From Myxococcales bacterium (lineage in GTDB: Bacteria; Myxococcota_A; UBA9160; SZUA-336), in the NCBI GenBank assembly GCA_013215565.1, contig JABSQV010000005.1:1-64000 (forward strand): DNA of 64,000 nt. The letters run 5' to 3'. The stretch's first letter is position 1. Every line of letters begins with the position of its first letter. Shown piece by piece: positions 7,495 to 16,449 of the stretch. The notes below the pieces were generated by a model, which had not been told where the DNA came from, did no database searches, and saw only the letters and a list, made by a program, of their open reading frames with translations. A program made the translations under genes and the position numbers.

Positions 7495-9937
7495 GGACGC
7501 GTTCTCCGTGCGGATCGTAAAGCGGACGCAGCGAGGGCTTCGCGGAGAACCGCTCGCACGCGACCTCGATCTCGTAGCGCCCGGCCCGAACCCAGTCCGC
7601 GCTCACGCCCGAAGCAGAATTCAGGTAGCCGAGTGCAATCGAGCGGCCGAGCGTGTGCCCGAACATGCCCGAGGTAGTGTGCCCGACCAGTTCTCCGTCG
7701 CGCCAGATCGGCTCATCGTGGTAGAGCAGCGGCTCCGGGTCCTCGAGCGCAAACTGCACCAGGCGGCGCTCCGGTGGCCGGCCGCGCCGCGCGAGCAGCG
7801 CCTCGCGACCCAGAAAGCCGCCGGGCTTGTCGAAGGCCACGGCAAAGCCGAGACCGGCCTCGAGCGGCGTGTCATCGGTACAGATGTCGTGGCCCCAGTG
7901 CCGGTAGCCCTTCTCGATCCGGAGCGAGTTCAGCGCGTGGTAGCCGGCGTGCACCAGCCCGAAGGCCGGGCCCTGCTCGACAATCGCGTCGTAGAGTTCC
8001 GGAGCGTCGCCGGGGTCGACGTAGAGCTCGAAGCCGAGCTCTCCCACGTAGGTGATGCGCATCGCGCGAACCCGGACACCCGCGAGTTCGAGTTCTCGCG
8101 AGCTTCCGAACGGGAATGCGGCCGAAGACAGGACGGCGTCTGTGAGGGTACCGAGCAGCTCGCGGGAACGCGGCCCCATTACTCCGAGAACCGCGTAGTC
8201 CTCGGTCACGTCGGTCGCCGCGGCACGCGCGCCCTCGGGCAGCTGGCGGCGCAGCCAATCGAGATCGCGCACCTGACCCGGGGGCGAGGTCACGATCAGG
8301 AAGGACGTCGTTCCGAGCCGGGTCACGGTGAGGTCGGCCTCGATCCCACCGCGCTCGTTCAGCCACTGCGTGTAGACCACGCGACCGACCGGAACCGCGA
8401 CGTCATTGGCCGAGACCCAGCCGAGGGCGGCTTCGGCATCCGGCCCCTCGAGCCGAAACTTGGCGAACGAACTCTGGTCGAAGAGTCCGACCCGCTCGCG
8501 CACCCCCCGGTGCTCGGCCGCCGAATACTCGAACCAATTCTGGCGGCCGTAGGAATACAGGTAGCGCGGCTCGACCCCGGGCGGCGCGAACCAGTTCGGG
8601 CGTTCCCAACCCGCGAGTTCGCCGAAGCAGGCGCCGCGCGCGGCGAGCCGATCGTGAAGCGGTGAGAGGCGCATCCCGCGCGCCGTCTCGAACTGGCGGT
8701 AGGGCCAGTGCATGGCGTAGAGCAGGCCCAGCGTCTCGGTGGTGCGCTCGCGGAGATAGTCCGGGTCGGATTGGAACGAAAGCGCGCGTCGCAGGTCGAC
8801 GTCCCAGAGATCCATGGGTGGCCGCCCTTCCTTGATCCAGTGCGCGAGCGCCATGCCCGCGCCGCCCGCGGACTGGATGCCGATCGAATTGAAGCCGGCG
8901 GCGACGAAGAAGTTGCGGAGTCCCGGTGACTCGCCCAGGTAGTAGCGGTCATCAGGGGTGAAACTCTCGGGCCCGTTGAGAAAAGTCCGAATCCCGGCCT
9001 CACGCAGTACGGGCACGCGGCGGAGCGTCTCCTCGAGCTGGGGCTCGAGGTGCTCCCAGTCCTCGGGAAGCTGATCGAACGCGAAGTTCTCGGGAATCCC
9101 CTGCATGCCCCAGGGCTTGGCATGCGGTTCGAAGAATCCGATCAGGAGCTTTCCGCCGGCCTCCCACTTGTAGTAGGCGCAGGCACCCGGATCCCGCAGC
9201 GTCGGCAGGCGCGCCTCGAGACCCGGAACGGGTTCAGTGATCACGTAGAAGTGTTCGGCGGCGTGGAGCGGCACAAACGTCCCCGCGAGCCCCGCGATCT
9301 GATTTGCCCAGATTCCGCCACAGTTCACGACGTAGTCTGCCGAAACCTCGCCCGCCTCCGACACGACCCCGGTGACGCAGCCGTGCTTGCGGTGGATGCC
9401 GGTAACCCGCGTGTTCTCGCGGATCCGTGCCCCACCTGCCCGCGCTCCGCGCGCGAGCGCCAGGGTGGTATCTACGGGACTGGTCGAGGCATCTCCCGGG
9501 ACGTAGACACCGCCTACCAGGTCATGCGGGTCGAGCGCGGGCCAGATCCGCTTGATCTCGTCCGGCCCGACCGGCTCGACCTCGATCCCGAAGCAGCGCG
9601 CCATCGAGGCGCCGCGCAGCAGTTCCTCGAAGCGCTCGCGATCGCGCGCGATCGAGAGCGAAGCGGTGGGGACGAATCCGGTCGCCTGCCCGGTCTCGGC
9701 CTCGAGCCGCGCGTAGAGCTCGGCGCTGTACTGCGCGAGCCGGGTCAGATTGTGGGTCGCTCGGAGTTGCGCCAGCAGCCCGGCCGCGTGCCAGGTGGTG
9801 CCGCAGGTGAGCGACTTCCGCTCGAGCAACAGCACGTCCCGCCAGCCGAGCTGCGTCAGGTGATACGCTACGCTGCAGCCGATGATGCCGCCACCGATGA
9901 TGACGACGCGCGCGTGTGCTGGAAGCGGCTCGGACAC
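7487..9937 (-). CDS. FAD-dependent dimethylglycine/sarcosine dehydrogenase-like protein with GcvT domain
   Basis: The GTG at 9937 puts the dinucleotide-binding motif VVIIGGGIIGCSVAYHL close to the N-terminus; the track start is 15 codons upstream. Of 816 residues, about the first 430 form a DAO-type FAD oxidoreductase, including WHAAGLL, where the His of the dimethylglycine dehydrogenase family carries covalent FAD. The rest is a GcvT/aminomethyltransferase fold (FDQSSFAKFRLEGPDAEAAL, then LGVMGPRSRELL), which in this family transfers the released one-carbon unit to tetrahydrofolate. Likely reaction: oxidative N-demethylation of a methylated amine such as dimethylglycine or sarcosine. The coupled acyl-CoA ligase downstream may act on a product of the same route. 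The substrate is inference. Confidence 0.88.
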   Translation of the reverse strand: MSEPLPAHARVVIIGGGIIGCSVAYHLTQLGWRDVLLLERKSLTCGTTWHAAGLLAQLRATHNLTRLAQYSAELYARLEAETGQATGFVPTASLSIARDRERFEELLRGASMARCFGIEVEPVGPDEIKRIWPALDPHDLVGGVYVPGDASTSPVDTTLALARGARAGGARIRENTRVTGIHRKHGCVTGVVSEAGEVSADYVVNCGGIWANQIAGLAGTFVPLHAAEHFYVITEPVPGLEARLPTLRDPGACAYYKWEAGGKLLIGFFEPHAKPWGMQGIPENFAFDQLPEDWEHLEPQLEETLRRVPVLREAGIRTFLNGPESFTPDDRYYLGESPGLRNFFVAAGFNSIGIQSAGGAGMALAHWIKEGRPPMDLWDVDLRRALSFQSDPDYLRERTTETLGLLYAMHWPYRQFETARGMRLSPLHDRLAARGACFGELAGWERPNWFAPPGVEPRYLYSYGRQNWFEYSAAEHRGVRERVGLFDQSSFAKFRLEGPDAEAALGWVSANDVAVPVGRVVYTQWLNERGGIEADLTVTRLGTTSFLIVTSPPGQVRDLDWLRRQLPEGARAAATDVTEDYAVLGVMGPRSRELLGTLTDAVLSSAAFPFGSSRELELAGVRVRAMRITYVGELGFELYVDPGDAPELYDAIVEQGPAFGLVHAGYHALNSLRIEKGYRHWGHDICTDDTPLEAGLGFAVAFDKPGGFLGREALLARRGRPPERRLVQFALEDPEPLLYHDEPIWRDGELVGHTTSGMFGHTLGRSIALGYLNSASGVSADWVRAGRYEIEVACERFSAKPSLRPLYDPHGERVRA

Positions 9938-10038
9938 GGCCCGAATCCTATCACCCGGAAGTGGCGCGCCGGCCCGGCCCACTTCGGCCTCCGCTGAGCG
10001 TCGTACAGGTTAGAATACCCGCCGACGGAGGCGCCCGC

Positions 10039-11202
10039 GTGAAGGTCTCACTGTTTTATCTGCCCTCGGTCGGAAACCGCGCCGAAGTCGAGGAGGGCCG
10101 TGTCGGCCTTCGCGGCGACCTCTACGACCGCATGCTCGGCGAACTCTCTGAGCAGGCGAAGCTCGCAGACGACCTCGGTTACGACTCGATCAGCTTCACC
10201 GAGCACCACTTCCACATCGAGGGGTTCGAGCTTTCGAACAACCCCGTATTGCTAGACCTCTTCGTCGGGATGCAGACGACCCGGATCCGGGTGGGTCAAC
10301 TCGGCATCGTTCTCCCGGCCCAGAACCCGATTCGTGTGGCCGAAGACATCGCGATGCTCGATCACATGACGGGTGGCCGCGCCAACGCGGGATTCGCGCG
10401 TGGGTATCAGCGCCGCTGGGTCGACATCATGGCCCAACAGACCCACGGGATTCACGGCGCGCTGCCCCACGAGCACGACGAAATCGACGCCGCCAACCGC
10501 GCCGCGTTCGAAGAGTGTTTCCGAATCATCAAAGCCGCCTGGACCCAGGACCAGCTCTCCTTCCAGGGCAAGTACTGGCGCGTGCCGGCCGGGGAAACCC
10601 CCTGGGATCTCGAAGCCACACGGCTCTACGGCGCGGGCGTCGAAGGCGGCATGGTGCGGTCGGTCGGCGTCGTGCCGAAGCCCGTCCAGAAGCCCCATCC
10701 TCCGCTCTTCCAGCCTTTCTCCTCGTCGGAGCGAAGCGTGCGCTGGTGCGCGCAGGAGGGCGTCACCCCGGTCTTGCCCGCGCTGCGTCCCGCGCTCGAG
10801 CAGGAGTTGTTCCGCGTCTACGCGGAGACGTCCGGGAAGCCGCTGGGCGAGGACATCGGGGTACTGCGCGACGTAATCGTCGCCGACTCCGACGAGGAGG
10901 CGCGGCAACTCTGGGCCGACAGCGCCGCCTACGTCGGGGCCGCATGGTTCGCGCCATTTGGCTTTTCGAAGGGCCTCATCGACCCCGAGACCGGGGACGT
11001 GGCAGACCTGTTCTCGGACGGCCTGACGCTGGTGGGGAGCGTCGATACGGTGACCCGCCAACTCGAGGCGCTTCGGGCGCGGCTGCCGGCCCGTTGGCTC
11101 TTTGCCTGGACCTACAACGCGTTCATTCCGCACGCGAAGCTCATGAACTCGATCGAGAAGTTCTACACCAAGGTACTGCCGCGCGTGGCGGATGCGGGCT
11201 GA
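10039..11202 (+). CDS. Luciferase-like flavin-dependent monooxygenase (LLM class)
   Basis: The GTG at 10039 is preceded by GGAGG seven bases upstream, and the product begins directly with the first beta strand (KVSLFYLP). The track start at 9916 lies in the divergent gene. The protein has 387 residues with a bacterial luciferase-like TIM barrel: SFTEHHFHIEGF, TTRIRVGQLGIVLPAQNPIRVAED, DHMTGGRANAGFARGYQRR. Such enzymes use reduced FMN or F420 supplied by a partner reductase; no reductase gene is in sight. It is divergent from the dehydrogenase/ligase operon across about 100 bp that holds a TAGAAT box at 10011. The substrate is unknown. Confidence 0.88.
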   Translation: MKVSLFYLPSVGNRAEVEEGRVGLRGDLYDRMLGELSEQAKLADDLGYDSISFTEHHFHIEGFELSNNPVLLDLFVGMQTTRIRVGQLGIVLPAQNPIRVAEDIAMLDHMTGGRANAGFARGYQRRWVDIMAQQTHGIHGALPHEHDEIDAANRAAFEECFRIIKAAWTQDQLSFQGKYWRVPAGETPWDLEATRLYGAGVEGGMVRSVGVVPKPVQKPHPPLFQPFSSSERSVRWCAQEGVTPVLPALRPALEQELFRVYAETSGKPLGEDIGVLRDVIVADSDEEARQLWADSAAYVGAAWFAPFGFSKGLIDPETGDVADLFSDGLTLVGSVDTVTRQLEALRARLPARWLFAWTYNAFIPHAKLMNSIEKFYTKVLPRVADAG

Positions 11203-11235
11203 GCGAAGCGCCGCTGGGTTCGGGCTCTGCCGCGT

Positions 11236-12144
11236 TCAGCCTTTGGGTTCGGGAAGCTTCTCGCCCACCACGATCCGGTAGCTGAGCAGGCCCTGGGCGA
11301 TCAGGCGTCCGGTCTTCTCTCCGACGAGATCCACGCGGTTGCTGAACGCCTCCGCGTGCTTGCGCAGATTGCGTGAAAGCGCGACCACGCGCTCGCCTTT
11401 GGACGGGGCCGCGTAGCTAATCTGGATGCCGGGCGTCATGGCCTTGTGCGCGCCGAGCGGCACGAGAGACCACGAGCCAAGCGCTCCGGCCGTATCGAGC
11501 AGTGCCGCGAGCGCCCCGGCGTGGTGCGATCCCTCAGCGTCGAGCACCTCCGCCGCGGGCTCCATCGCGACCCGCGCGCGACCGGCCCCCATGTGCTCCA
11601 CCTCCATCAGACTGCCGATGAAGGGAGCCCGCCCCAACGCGCGGCCCATCGGTCCCGGATCCATTTCGCCCTCGATGAAGCGCTCGATTTCGATCCGGGC
11701 GGGATCCGGATCCTCGGCCGCGGCCCGCTCGGCCTGCGCGCGCGGGACCGAGCGGTAGGTCACCAGGCCCCGTGCCAATTCCCGGCCCGCGTCGTTGCTG
11801 ACCGAGGCCTCGCTGAAGACGATCTCGCGCCCGCGCCGAAGCACGCGGCCCTCCGCGTGAATGTCCTCGCCGATCGCGGCAGCCAGGTAGACCACCGAAA
11901 GGTCGATCACGCCTGCCTCGAGATCGGCAGAGTCATCCAGACCCGTCTCGGCAGCCAGCGAGCCCGCGAATGCGATCATCGAGGCGTTGACCCCACCGTG
12001 AAGCGCCCGGCCCGGGTTCGTGTTGAGTTCCAGATAGGGAAGGCGGAGACGCACGCGATCGGACTCGATCTCGTTCAACTCGCAGCCGAGGCGGCGCACG
12101 TAGGGCGTCTGTTCGAAGCGCTTTCGCCAGTAGTCGAGTGACAA
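11236..12144 (-). CDS. Tandem hotdog-fold thioesterase (PaaI family)
   Basis: I placed the start at TTG 12144 because AAGGAGG lies six bases upstream; the track start at 12183 precedes this ribosome binding site. The 302-residue product holds two hotdog domains. The first has the PaaI-type signature ELNTNPGRALHGGVNASMIAF, the second GSHHAGALAALLDTAGALGSW followed by ISYAAPSKG. Hotdog thioesterases hydrolyse acyl-CoA or acyl-ACP. A single-chain double hotdog can replace a homodimer, and often only one half is catalytic. It is convergent with the luciferase-like gene. The local abundance of acyl-CoA ligases fits a role in acyl-CoA turnover, but the substrate is unknown. Confidence 0.85.
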   Translation of the reverse strand: MSLDYWRKRFEQTPYVRRLGCELNEIESDRVRLRLPYLELNTNPGRALHGGVNASMIAFAGSLAAETGLDDSADLEAGVIDLSVVYLAAAIGEDIHAEGRVLRRGREIVFSEASVSNDAGRELARGLVTYRSVPRAQAERAAAEDPDPARIEIERFIEGEMDPGPMGRALGRAPFIGSLMEVEHMGAGRARVAMEPAAEVLDAEGSHHAGALAALLDTAGALGSWSLVPLGAHKAMTPGIQISYAAPSKGERVVALSRNLRKHAEAFSNRVDLVGEKTGRLIAQGLLSYRIVVGEKLPEPKG

Positions 12145-12209
12145 CGCCGGCCTCCTTCGTCGGTGCGGCCCGAAGGGTATCACGCACCCCGCGCGCCGGA
12201 CCCGGAAGC

Positions 12210-14330
12210 TCAGTCCACGTAGCCGAGCGCTCGGAGCTTTGCGGCCTGATCGGGATCGATCTCGTGAGGCGATGGCGCATCCGCAGGGGGCGCGGCCGCG
12301 CCGAGTTCGAGTTCGACCCGCTCGGCTTCGCGCTCAGACAGATACGCGTCGAGCAGCGCGCGGAGATCGGCGGCCTCCGCCGCTTTCTCCGGATAGAGGT
12401 CTCGCTGCTCCAACGGATCCTGCCCCAGATCGAAGTAGTGGTAGTCGGTCCCGGGACTCTGCCCGTAGCGAACCAGCCGGCGATCCCCCAGACGCACCGA
12501 GAGCGCGGGGATGCTCCGAGTGAGCCGGCGCAAGTCGAGAGCGAGGCCGCTCGGCACCCAGCTCTCGCTGAAGACCGGTTCCGGCGCCTCCGGCTCAGAC
12601 CCCTCGCCGAGAAGCTCGGGCGCAAAGCTCCTGCCCTTTGCAGAAGGGAGCGGAGGTACGCCAGTCAGGTCGAGCAGCGTCGGCGCAAGTCCGATCTGCC
12701 CGAGCGGGCCCGCCACACGCCGCCCCTCGGGGATTCCCGGTCCCCGCAGCATAAGCGGGACGTGCGTGATCTCGGAAAAGAGCGTCGGCCCGTGACCGAT
12801 GAAGCCGTGCTCGCCGAACTCCTCTCCGTGATCGGAGGTCACGACTACGAGCGTGTTCTCGTCGAGTCCGAGTTCCTCGAGCACCGCGTAGAACTCGCGC
12901 AGGCGATCGTCGGTGAAGCGAATCTCGCGGTCGTAGAGACGTGGATCGAACTCGGCCGGCAGGCTCACGGGTGGCTTTCGACCCTCGGGCAGGTCCGCAA
13001 AGAGTTCTGCGTAGTCTGCGGGCGGCGCGTAGGGATAGTGGACCTGATAGGTGTGCAGGAACAGGAAGAAGCGCTTGTCGCCGTTTCGCTCCAGCCAACT
13101 GCGGGCCCTTCGGAACATGAGTTCGATCTGGCCCCTCGGAAGGAACACGGTCGGACTCTTGTCTTCGAGGTAGGCATCGAAGCCTCGCCCAAAACCGCGA
13201 TCGATCATGAGGGCAGCATTCTCGGTCACGGCTCCGGTGCGAAAGCCGTGCGCCCGAAACTGCTCGGCCACGGTCACAGCGCCGGGAACGAGTTCGCGAA
13301 GCTGTCCGGCTTTGACTCCGTGCGCGGAGGGGTTCAGGCCCGTAAACGCCGTCATGTGTGCGGGCGCCGTGGTCGCGGCCGCGGCTTCCAGTTGCTCGAC
13401 GACGGTGCCTCCCTTCGCAAACGCTTCCTCCAGGAAGGGCGCCGTCTCGAGCGGGTAGCCGTAACTGTTCAGATGATCCGCGCGAAGCGTGTCGAGCGAG
13501 ATCAGGATCAGGTTCACATCGCCGTCCCGACGCAGCCCGGTCTTGTAGAGGGTCGGGGTCGACCAGACCGGGAGAGAGAAGCCGCCCGCGTCGTCGCGCA
13601 GCCGGGTCGTGGAGAGTCGGAGCGAGGCTTCGCGCCCGGCCCAGCGTGAGAGAGAAACCACCTCGTCGCGCCAGCCCGAGCCGCCCTCCGGGGGGGATTC
13701 GAGGGGATCCAGCGTGGACCGGAACAGCTCTTCACAGGCGCCGTCGCTGCAGACTTCGAGCAGAAACTCTACAGGGCCCTGGTCCCGCGCGAGTTCGAGC
13801 ACCCCGTAGCCGAATTCGAGGCGCGCACCGGGTGGGATCGGAACAGCTTGGGTCTGGTAGCTGCCCCGGTCCGATTCGGGCAGCACGGTGGCCCGGACGA
13901 GGATCGGGACACGCTCCCCGGCCGATCTGGGCGGGAAGACCACCTTCACCTCGAGGGTCAGCCTCTCTCCCTCTGGCTTGAGCGTGCGCACCTTCTGCGG
14001 AACCGGGTGAGCCCTTCCGCGGTACATAAAGCGCCCGTCCGTCACCACCCGCGAGGGCGCCCCGAGCGCCTCCGGCAATTGAATCCGCTTCTCGAACTGC
14101 TCGCTGGCGGAAATTTTCGTTCCGAAGGTGGCCAGCACGTGGGCACTGGGGTGCCCCCGGAACACGTAGCGCGTCTCGGCCCCGATCGTCTCGACCGGCA
14201 ACTCGCCGCCGGCTGCAGCCACCGCCTCCGCATCGACGAAGATCCGCTCGCGCTGCAGATAAGTTTCGCCGTCTCTACACCCGAGCGTACAGGTAAGCAG
14301 TGCGGCCGCGATCCACAGGGCACGCTTCAT
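12210..14330 (-). CDS. Sulfatase/alkaline-phosphatase-superfamily lipoprotein
   Basis: The track ORF reaches 15098, across a divergent SDR gene; the ATG at 14330 opens with a lipoprotein signal (MKRALWIAAALLTCTLGC), giving 706 residues. Roughly residues 20-260 form an N-terminal region I do not recognise. A sulfatase-superfamily hydrolase follows, with metal ligands in LISLDTLRADH, VTSDHGEEFGEHGFIGHGP and THVPLML. The nucleophile motif reads TTAPAHMT rather than the C/S-x-P-S-R of formylglycine sulfatases, so a Thr nucleophile and phosphodiesterase- or phosphotransferase-type chemistry are at least as likely as sulfate ester hydrolysis. The signal peptide places it at the envelope. It is divergent from the SDR gene, with 66 bp between starts. 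Confidence 0.85.
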   Translation of the reverse strand: MKRALWIAAALLTCTLGCRDGETYLQRERIFVDAEAVAAAGGELPVETIGAETRYVFRGHPSAHVLATFGTKISASEQFEKRIQLPEALGAPSRVVTDGRFMYRGRAHPVPQKVRTLKPEGERLTLEVKVVFPPRSAGERVPILVRATVLPESDRGSYQTQAVPIPPGARLEFGYGVLELARDQGPVEFLLEVCSDGACEELFRSTLDPLESPPEGGSGWRDEVVSLSRWAGREASLRLSTTRLRDDAGGFSLPVWSTPTLYKTGLRRDGDVNLILISLDTLRADHLNSYGYPLETAPFLEEAFAKGGTVVEQLEAAAATTAPAHMTAFTGLNPSAHGVKAGQLRELVPGAVTVAEQFRAHGFRTGAVTENAALMIDRGFGRGFDAYLEDKSPTVFLPRGQIELMFRRARSWLERNGDKRFFLFLHTYQVHYPYAPPADYAELFADLPEGRKPPVSLPAEFDPRLYDREIRFTDDRLREFYAVLEELGLDENTLVVVTSDHGEEFGEHGFIGHGPTLFSEITHVPLMLRGPGIPEGRRVAGPLGQIGLAPTLLDLTGVPPLPSAKGRSFAPELLGEGSEPEAPEPVFSESWVPSGLALDLRRLTRSIPALSVRLGDRRLVRYGQSPGTDYHYFDLGQDPLEQRDLYPEKAAEAADLRALLDAYLSEREAERVELELGAAAPPADAPSPHEIDPDQAAKLRALGYVD

Positions 14331-14396
14331 CTCGCAGTCCGCTCCCGGGTACACATCGCGGTTGCTATGATACCGGTCGGAGGGAGCCGGTCGAGA

Positions 14397-15176
14397 ATGG
14401 AGAGACTCACACGGCTGTCGCGATCGATCGAGGGCAAAGTCGCGCTCATCACGGGGGCCGCGAGCGGCATGGGCTACGCGACCGCGTGCCTGTTTGCGGA
14501 TGAGGGGGCCCGGATCGCCGCCGTGGACCTCAACCGGGAGGGAGTCCTCGAACTCGTGAAACGCATCGAGACAGCCGGGCACGAGGCCCTCGGACTCGAA
14601 CTCGACGTCTCCGACCCCTCGGCTGTTCGGGCCGCGGTCGAGCAGATCACCGACCACTTCGGAGGGCTCGACATCCTGGTAAACAACGCCGGAATGCCCG
14701 CGGGCCTGCCGGTCGAGGCGGAAGGCTACGACGAACTCTGGGAGCGGGCCCTGGCCGTCAACGTGTCCGCGCATCAGCGACTGATTCGGACCGCCCTGCC
14801 CTGGCTGCTCAAGAGCGAGTCCGGCCGCATCATCAACGTGGCCTCCACCGAAGGCCTGGGTGCGACGGCCGGCGTGAGCCCCTATACCGCCAGCAAGCAC
14901 GCCGTGGTCGGCCTGACCCGCGCCCTCGCGGTGGAGCTGGGCTCGCGCGGCATCACGGTCAACTGCATCTGCCCGGGCCCGATTCGCACCGCGATGACGG
15001 CGGCCATCCCAGACGCAGCCAAGAACAAGTTTGCCCGCCGACGGGTGCCGCTCCGCCGCTACGGCGACCCCGAGGAAGTCGCACACGGGACCCTTCACCT
15101 GGCCCTCCCGGCTTCGTCCTACATCAACGGCGCGATCCTGCCCGTCGATGGCGGACTGCTGGTCCAGAACACTTAG
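14397..15176 (+). CDS. Short-chain dehydrogenase/reductase (SDR)
   Basis: The ATG at 14397 is preceded by GGAGGGAG and gives a classical 259-residue SDR. The cofactor motif is TGAASGMG near residue 20; NNAG is present, and the catalytic pair is in YTASK with an upstream Ser in VASTEG. The acidic residue at the end of beta 2 (AAVDLNREG) predicts NAD rather than NADP. The C-terminal GAILPVDGG is the usual SDR tail, close to FabG and 3-hydroxyacyl or steroid dehydrogenases. The substrate is unknown. The track start at 13848 lies within the opposing sulfatase-like gene. A TATGAT box at 14366 is a possible -10 element. Confidence 0.9.
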   Translation: MERLTRLSRSIEGKVALITGAASGMGYATACLFADEGARIAAVDLNREGVLELVKRIETAGHEALGLELDVSDPSAVRAAVEQITDHFGGLDILVNNAGMPAGLPVEAEGYDELWERALAVNVSAHQRLIRTALPWLLKSESGRIINVASTEGLGATAGVSPYTASKHAVVGLTRALAVELGSRGITVNCICPGPIRTAMTAAIPDAAKNKFARRRVPLRRYGDPEEVAHGTLHLALPASSYINGAILPVDGGLLVQNT

Positions 15177-15225
15177 GCAGGCCCGAAACGCTGCGCGGGC
15201 TGTGTCCGGCTCGCACCCGGGGCGT

Positions 15226-15231
15226 TAGAAT
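15226..15231 (+). promoter_or_regulatory. Possible -10 box of a leaderless sirtuin transcript
   Basis: TAGAAT ends six bases before the sirtuin ATG, the distance at which transcription would begin at or next to the start codon. No Shine-Dalgarno sequence is visible in the intervening CGCGGC. No convincing -35 hexamer is present, so this is a weak call. Confidence 0.35.
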
Positions 15232-15237
15232 CGCGGC

Positions 15238-16014
15238 ATGTCCGAACCGACCGTGAGTGACGCCGACATCGAGAAAGTTCGCGGCTGGATCCGCGAAGCG
15301 GACTCCGTCGTGGTCCTGACCGGGGCCGGCATCTCGACGGACTCGGGGATCCAGGACTTCCGCGGACCGAAGGGACTCTGGACCCAGAATCCCGAGGCCG
15401 AGAAGATGGCCACGCTCCAGCACTATCTGGCCGAACCAGAGGTGCGAAAGCGCGCCTGGCGAAACCGGCTCGATTCCCCGGCCTGGCATGCCGAGCCGAA
15501 CCTCGGGCACCACGCGCTGGTCACGCTCGAGAAGCGCAACAAGCTCGACACGCTGATCACCCAGAACGTCGACGGCCTGCACCAGGCGGCCGGGATGCCG
15601 GCCGAACGGGTGATCGAGATTCACGGCAGCATGCGAGAGGTCGCGTGCCTCGACTGCGGCGAGCGCGCGCCCATGCAGCGCGCCCTGGAGCGGGTCCGGG
15701 CCGGTGAAGCCGACCCCGCGTGCCGAAGCTGTGGCGGGATCCTGAAGTCGGCCACCATCTCGTTCGGGCAGGGGCTGGTTCAGGAGGACCTGGCCCGCTC
15801 GGAGCGGGCCGCGCTCGAGTGCGACCTGCTGCTCGCGATCGGCTCGACGCTGGGCGTCAGCCCGATCAACGGCGTGGTCCCAATCGCGAAGCAGTCTGGC
15901 GCGCGGGTCGTGATCCTGAACGCCCAGCCGACCGAGATGGACGCGCTCGCAGACGTGATCTTCCTCAACGCGATCGCCGCGGTACTGCCGCGGCTCGCGG
16001 CACCGGACGACTGA
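15238..16014 (+). CDS. Sir2-family NAD-dependent protein deacylase
   Basis: A sirtuin of 258 residues that removes acyl groups from lysine using NAD+. Motifs in order: GAGIS at 29-33, [16 protein letters not shown], the catalytic His in IHGS, and a zinc ribbon of CLDC and CRSC. The GTSL element appears as GSTLGVSP. The segment after the zinc ribbon reads ISFGQGL, where many sirtuins have FGE; that loop differs between subclasses. The gene sits 61 bp after the SDR and converges with bolA. Acyl-CoA metabolism is prominent nearby, so a role in reversing protein acylation is plausible but not shown. Confidence 0.92.
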   Translation: MSEPTVSDADIEKVRGWIREADSVVVLTGAGISTDSGIQDFRGPKGLWTQNPEAEKMATLQHYLAEPEVRKRAWRNRLDSPAWHAEPNLGHHALVTLEKRNKLDTLITQNVDGLHQAAGMPAERVIEIHGSMREVACLDCGERAPMQRALERVRAGEADPACRSCGGILKSATISFGQGLVQEDLARSERAALECDLLLAIGSTLGVSPINGVVPIAKQSGARVVILNAQPTEMDALADVIFLNAIAAVLPRLAAPDD

Positions 16015-16066
16015 TCGCGCGCACCGCGAGCGCGTGCTTCGACACCCAGACCCGGAGTTCAGGCAC

Positions 16067-16309
16067 TCAGGGAAGCAGGCACTCGAGACGGTCGATCGCG
16101 TGGACGGGGGCGGCGTCTCCCTGCATGAGGTGCGCGATCGCCGCGTAGACGAGCTGGTGCTGTACGACCCGGGACTTTCCGCGAAACGCCTCGGCCGTGA
16201 CGCGCAGTGCGAAGTGGCCCGGGCTTGCGGCGCGCAGCTCGACGGCCGCTTCCGGGAGCGCGGCTTTGACCGCCTCCAGCAACGCCTGTTGCACGCGCAC
16301 GACGGACAT
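16067..16309 (-). CDS. BolA-family protein
   Basis: An 80-residue protein matching the BolA/IbaG fold: an N-terminal helix (VRVQQALLEAVKAALP), then GHFALRVTAEAFRGKSRVVQHQLVY and the terminal HAIDRL. BolA proteins bind with monothiol glutaredoxins around a [2Fe-2S] cluster and some act as DNA-binding regulators. A His preserved near the C-terminal helix fits the cluster-ligand position. No glutaredoxin gene is adjacent. The longer plus and minus ORFs over this locus (16034-16474 and 16059-16592) are shadows. Confidence 0.85.
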   Translation of the reverse strand: MSVVRVQQALLEAVKAALPEAAVELRAASPGHFALRVTAEAFRGKSRVVQHQLVYAAIAHLMQGDAAPVHAIDRLECLLP

Positions 16310-16382
16310 CCGAAGCCCTTCCCTCAGCCCGCGTCACCGGACTCCGGTACAGTACCAGAGCGCGCTCGGAGCACGACTGGAA

Positions 16383-16411
16383 TTGACCGCGCCGGGCGGT
16401 TTCCCTTAGGT
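16383..16411 (+). promoter_or_regulatory. Putative sigma-70 promoter of the YkvA-domain gene
   Basis: TTGACC at 16383-16388, a 17-bp spacer and TTAGGT at 16406-16411, in the 140-bp divergent gap between bolA and the YkvA-domain gene. The -35 match is good, the -10 match moderate. The start codon is about 40 bp downstream. Confidence 0.45.
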
Positions 16412-16449
16412 TTCGCATCGGGGACGAGCCGACCCCGGGAGATCCCAGC

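Noticed and set aside
14331-15098. N-terminal extension of the sulfatase-like ORF
   Set aside because: It runs through the divergent SDR gene; the lipoprotein signal at 14330 fixes the real start.
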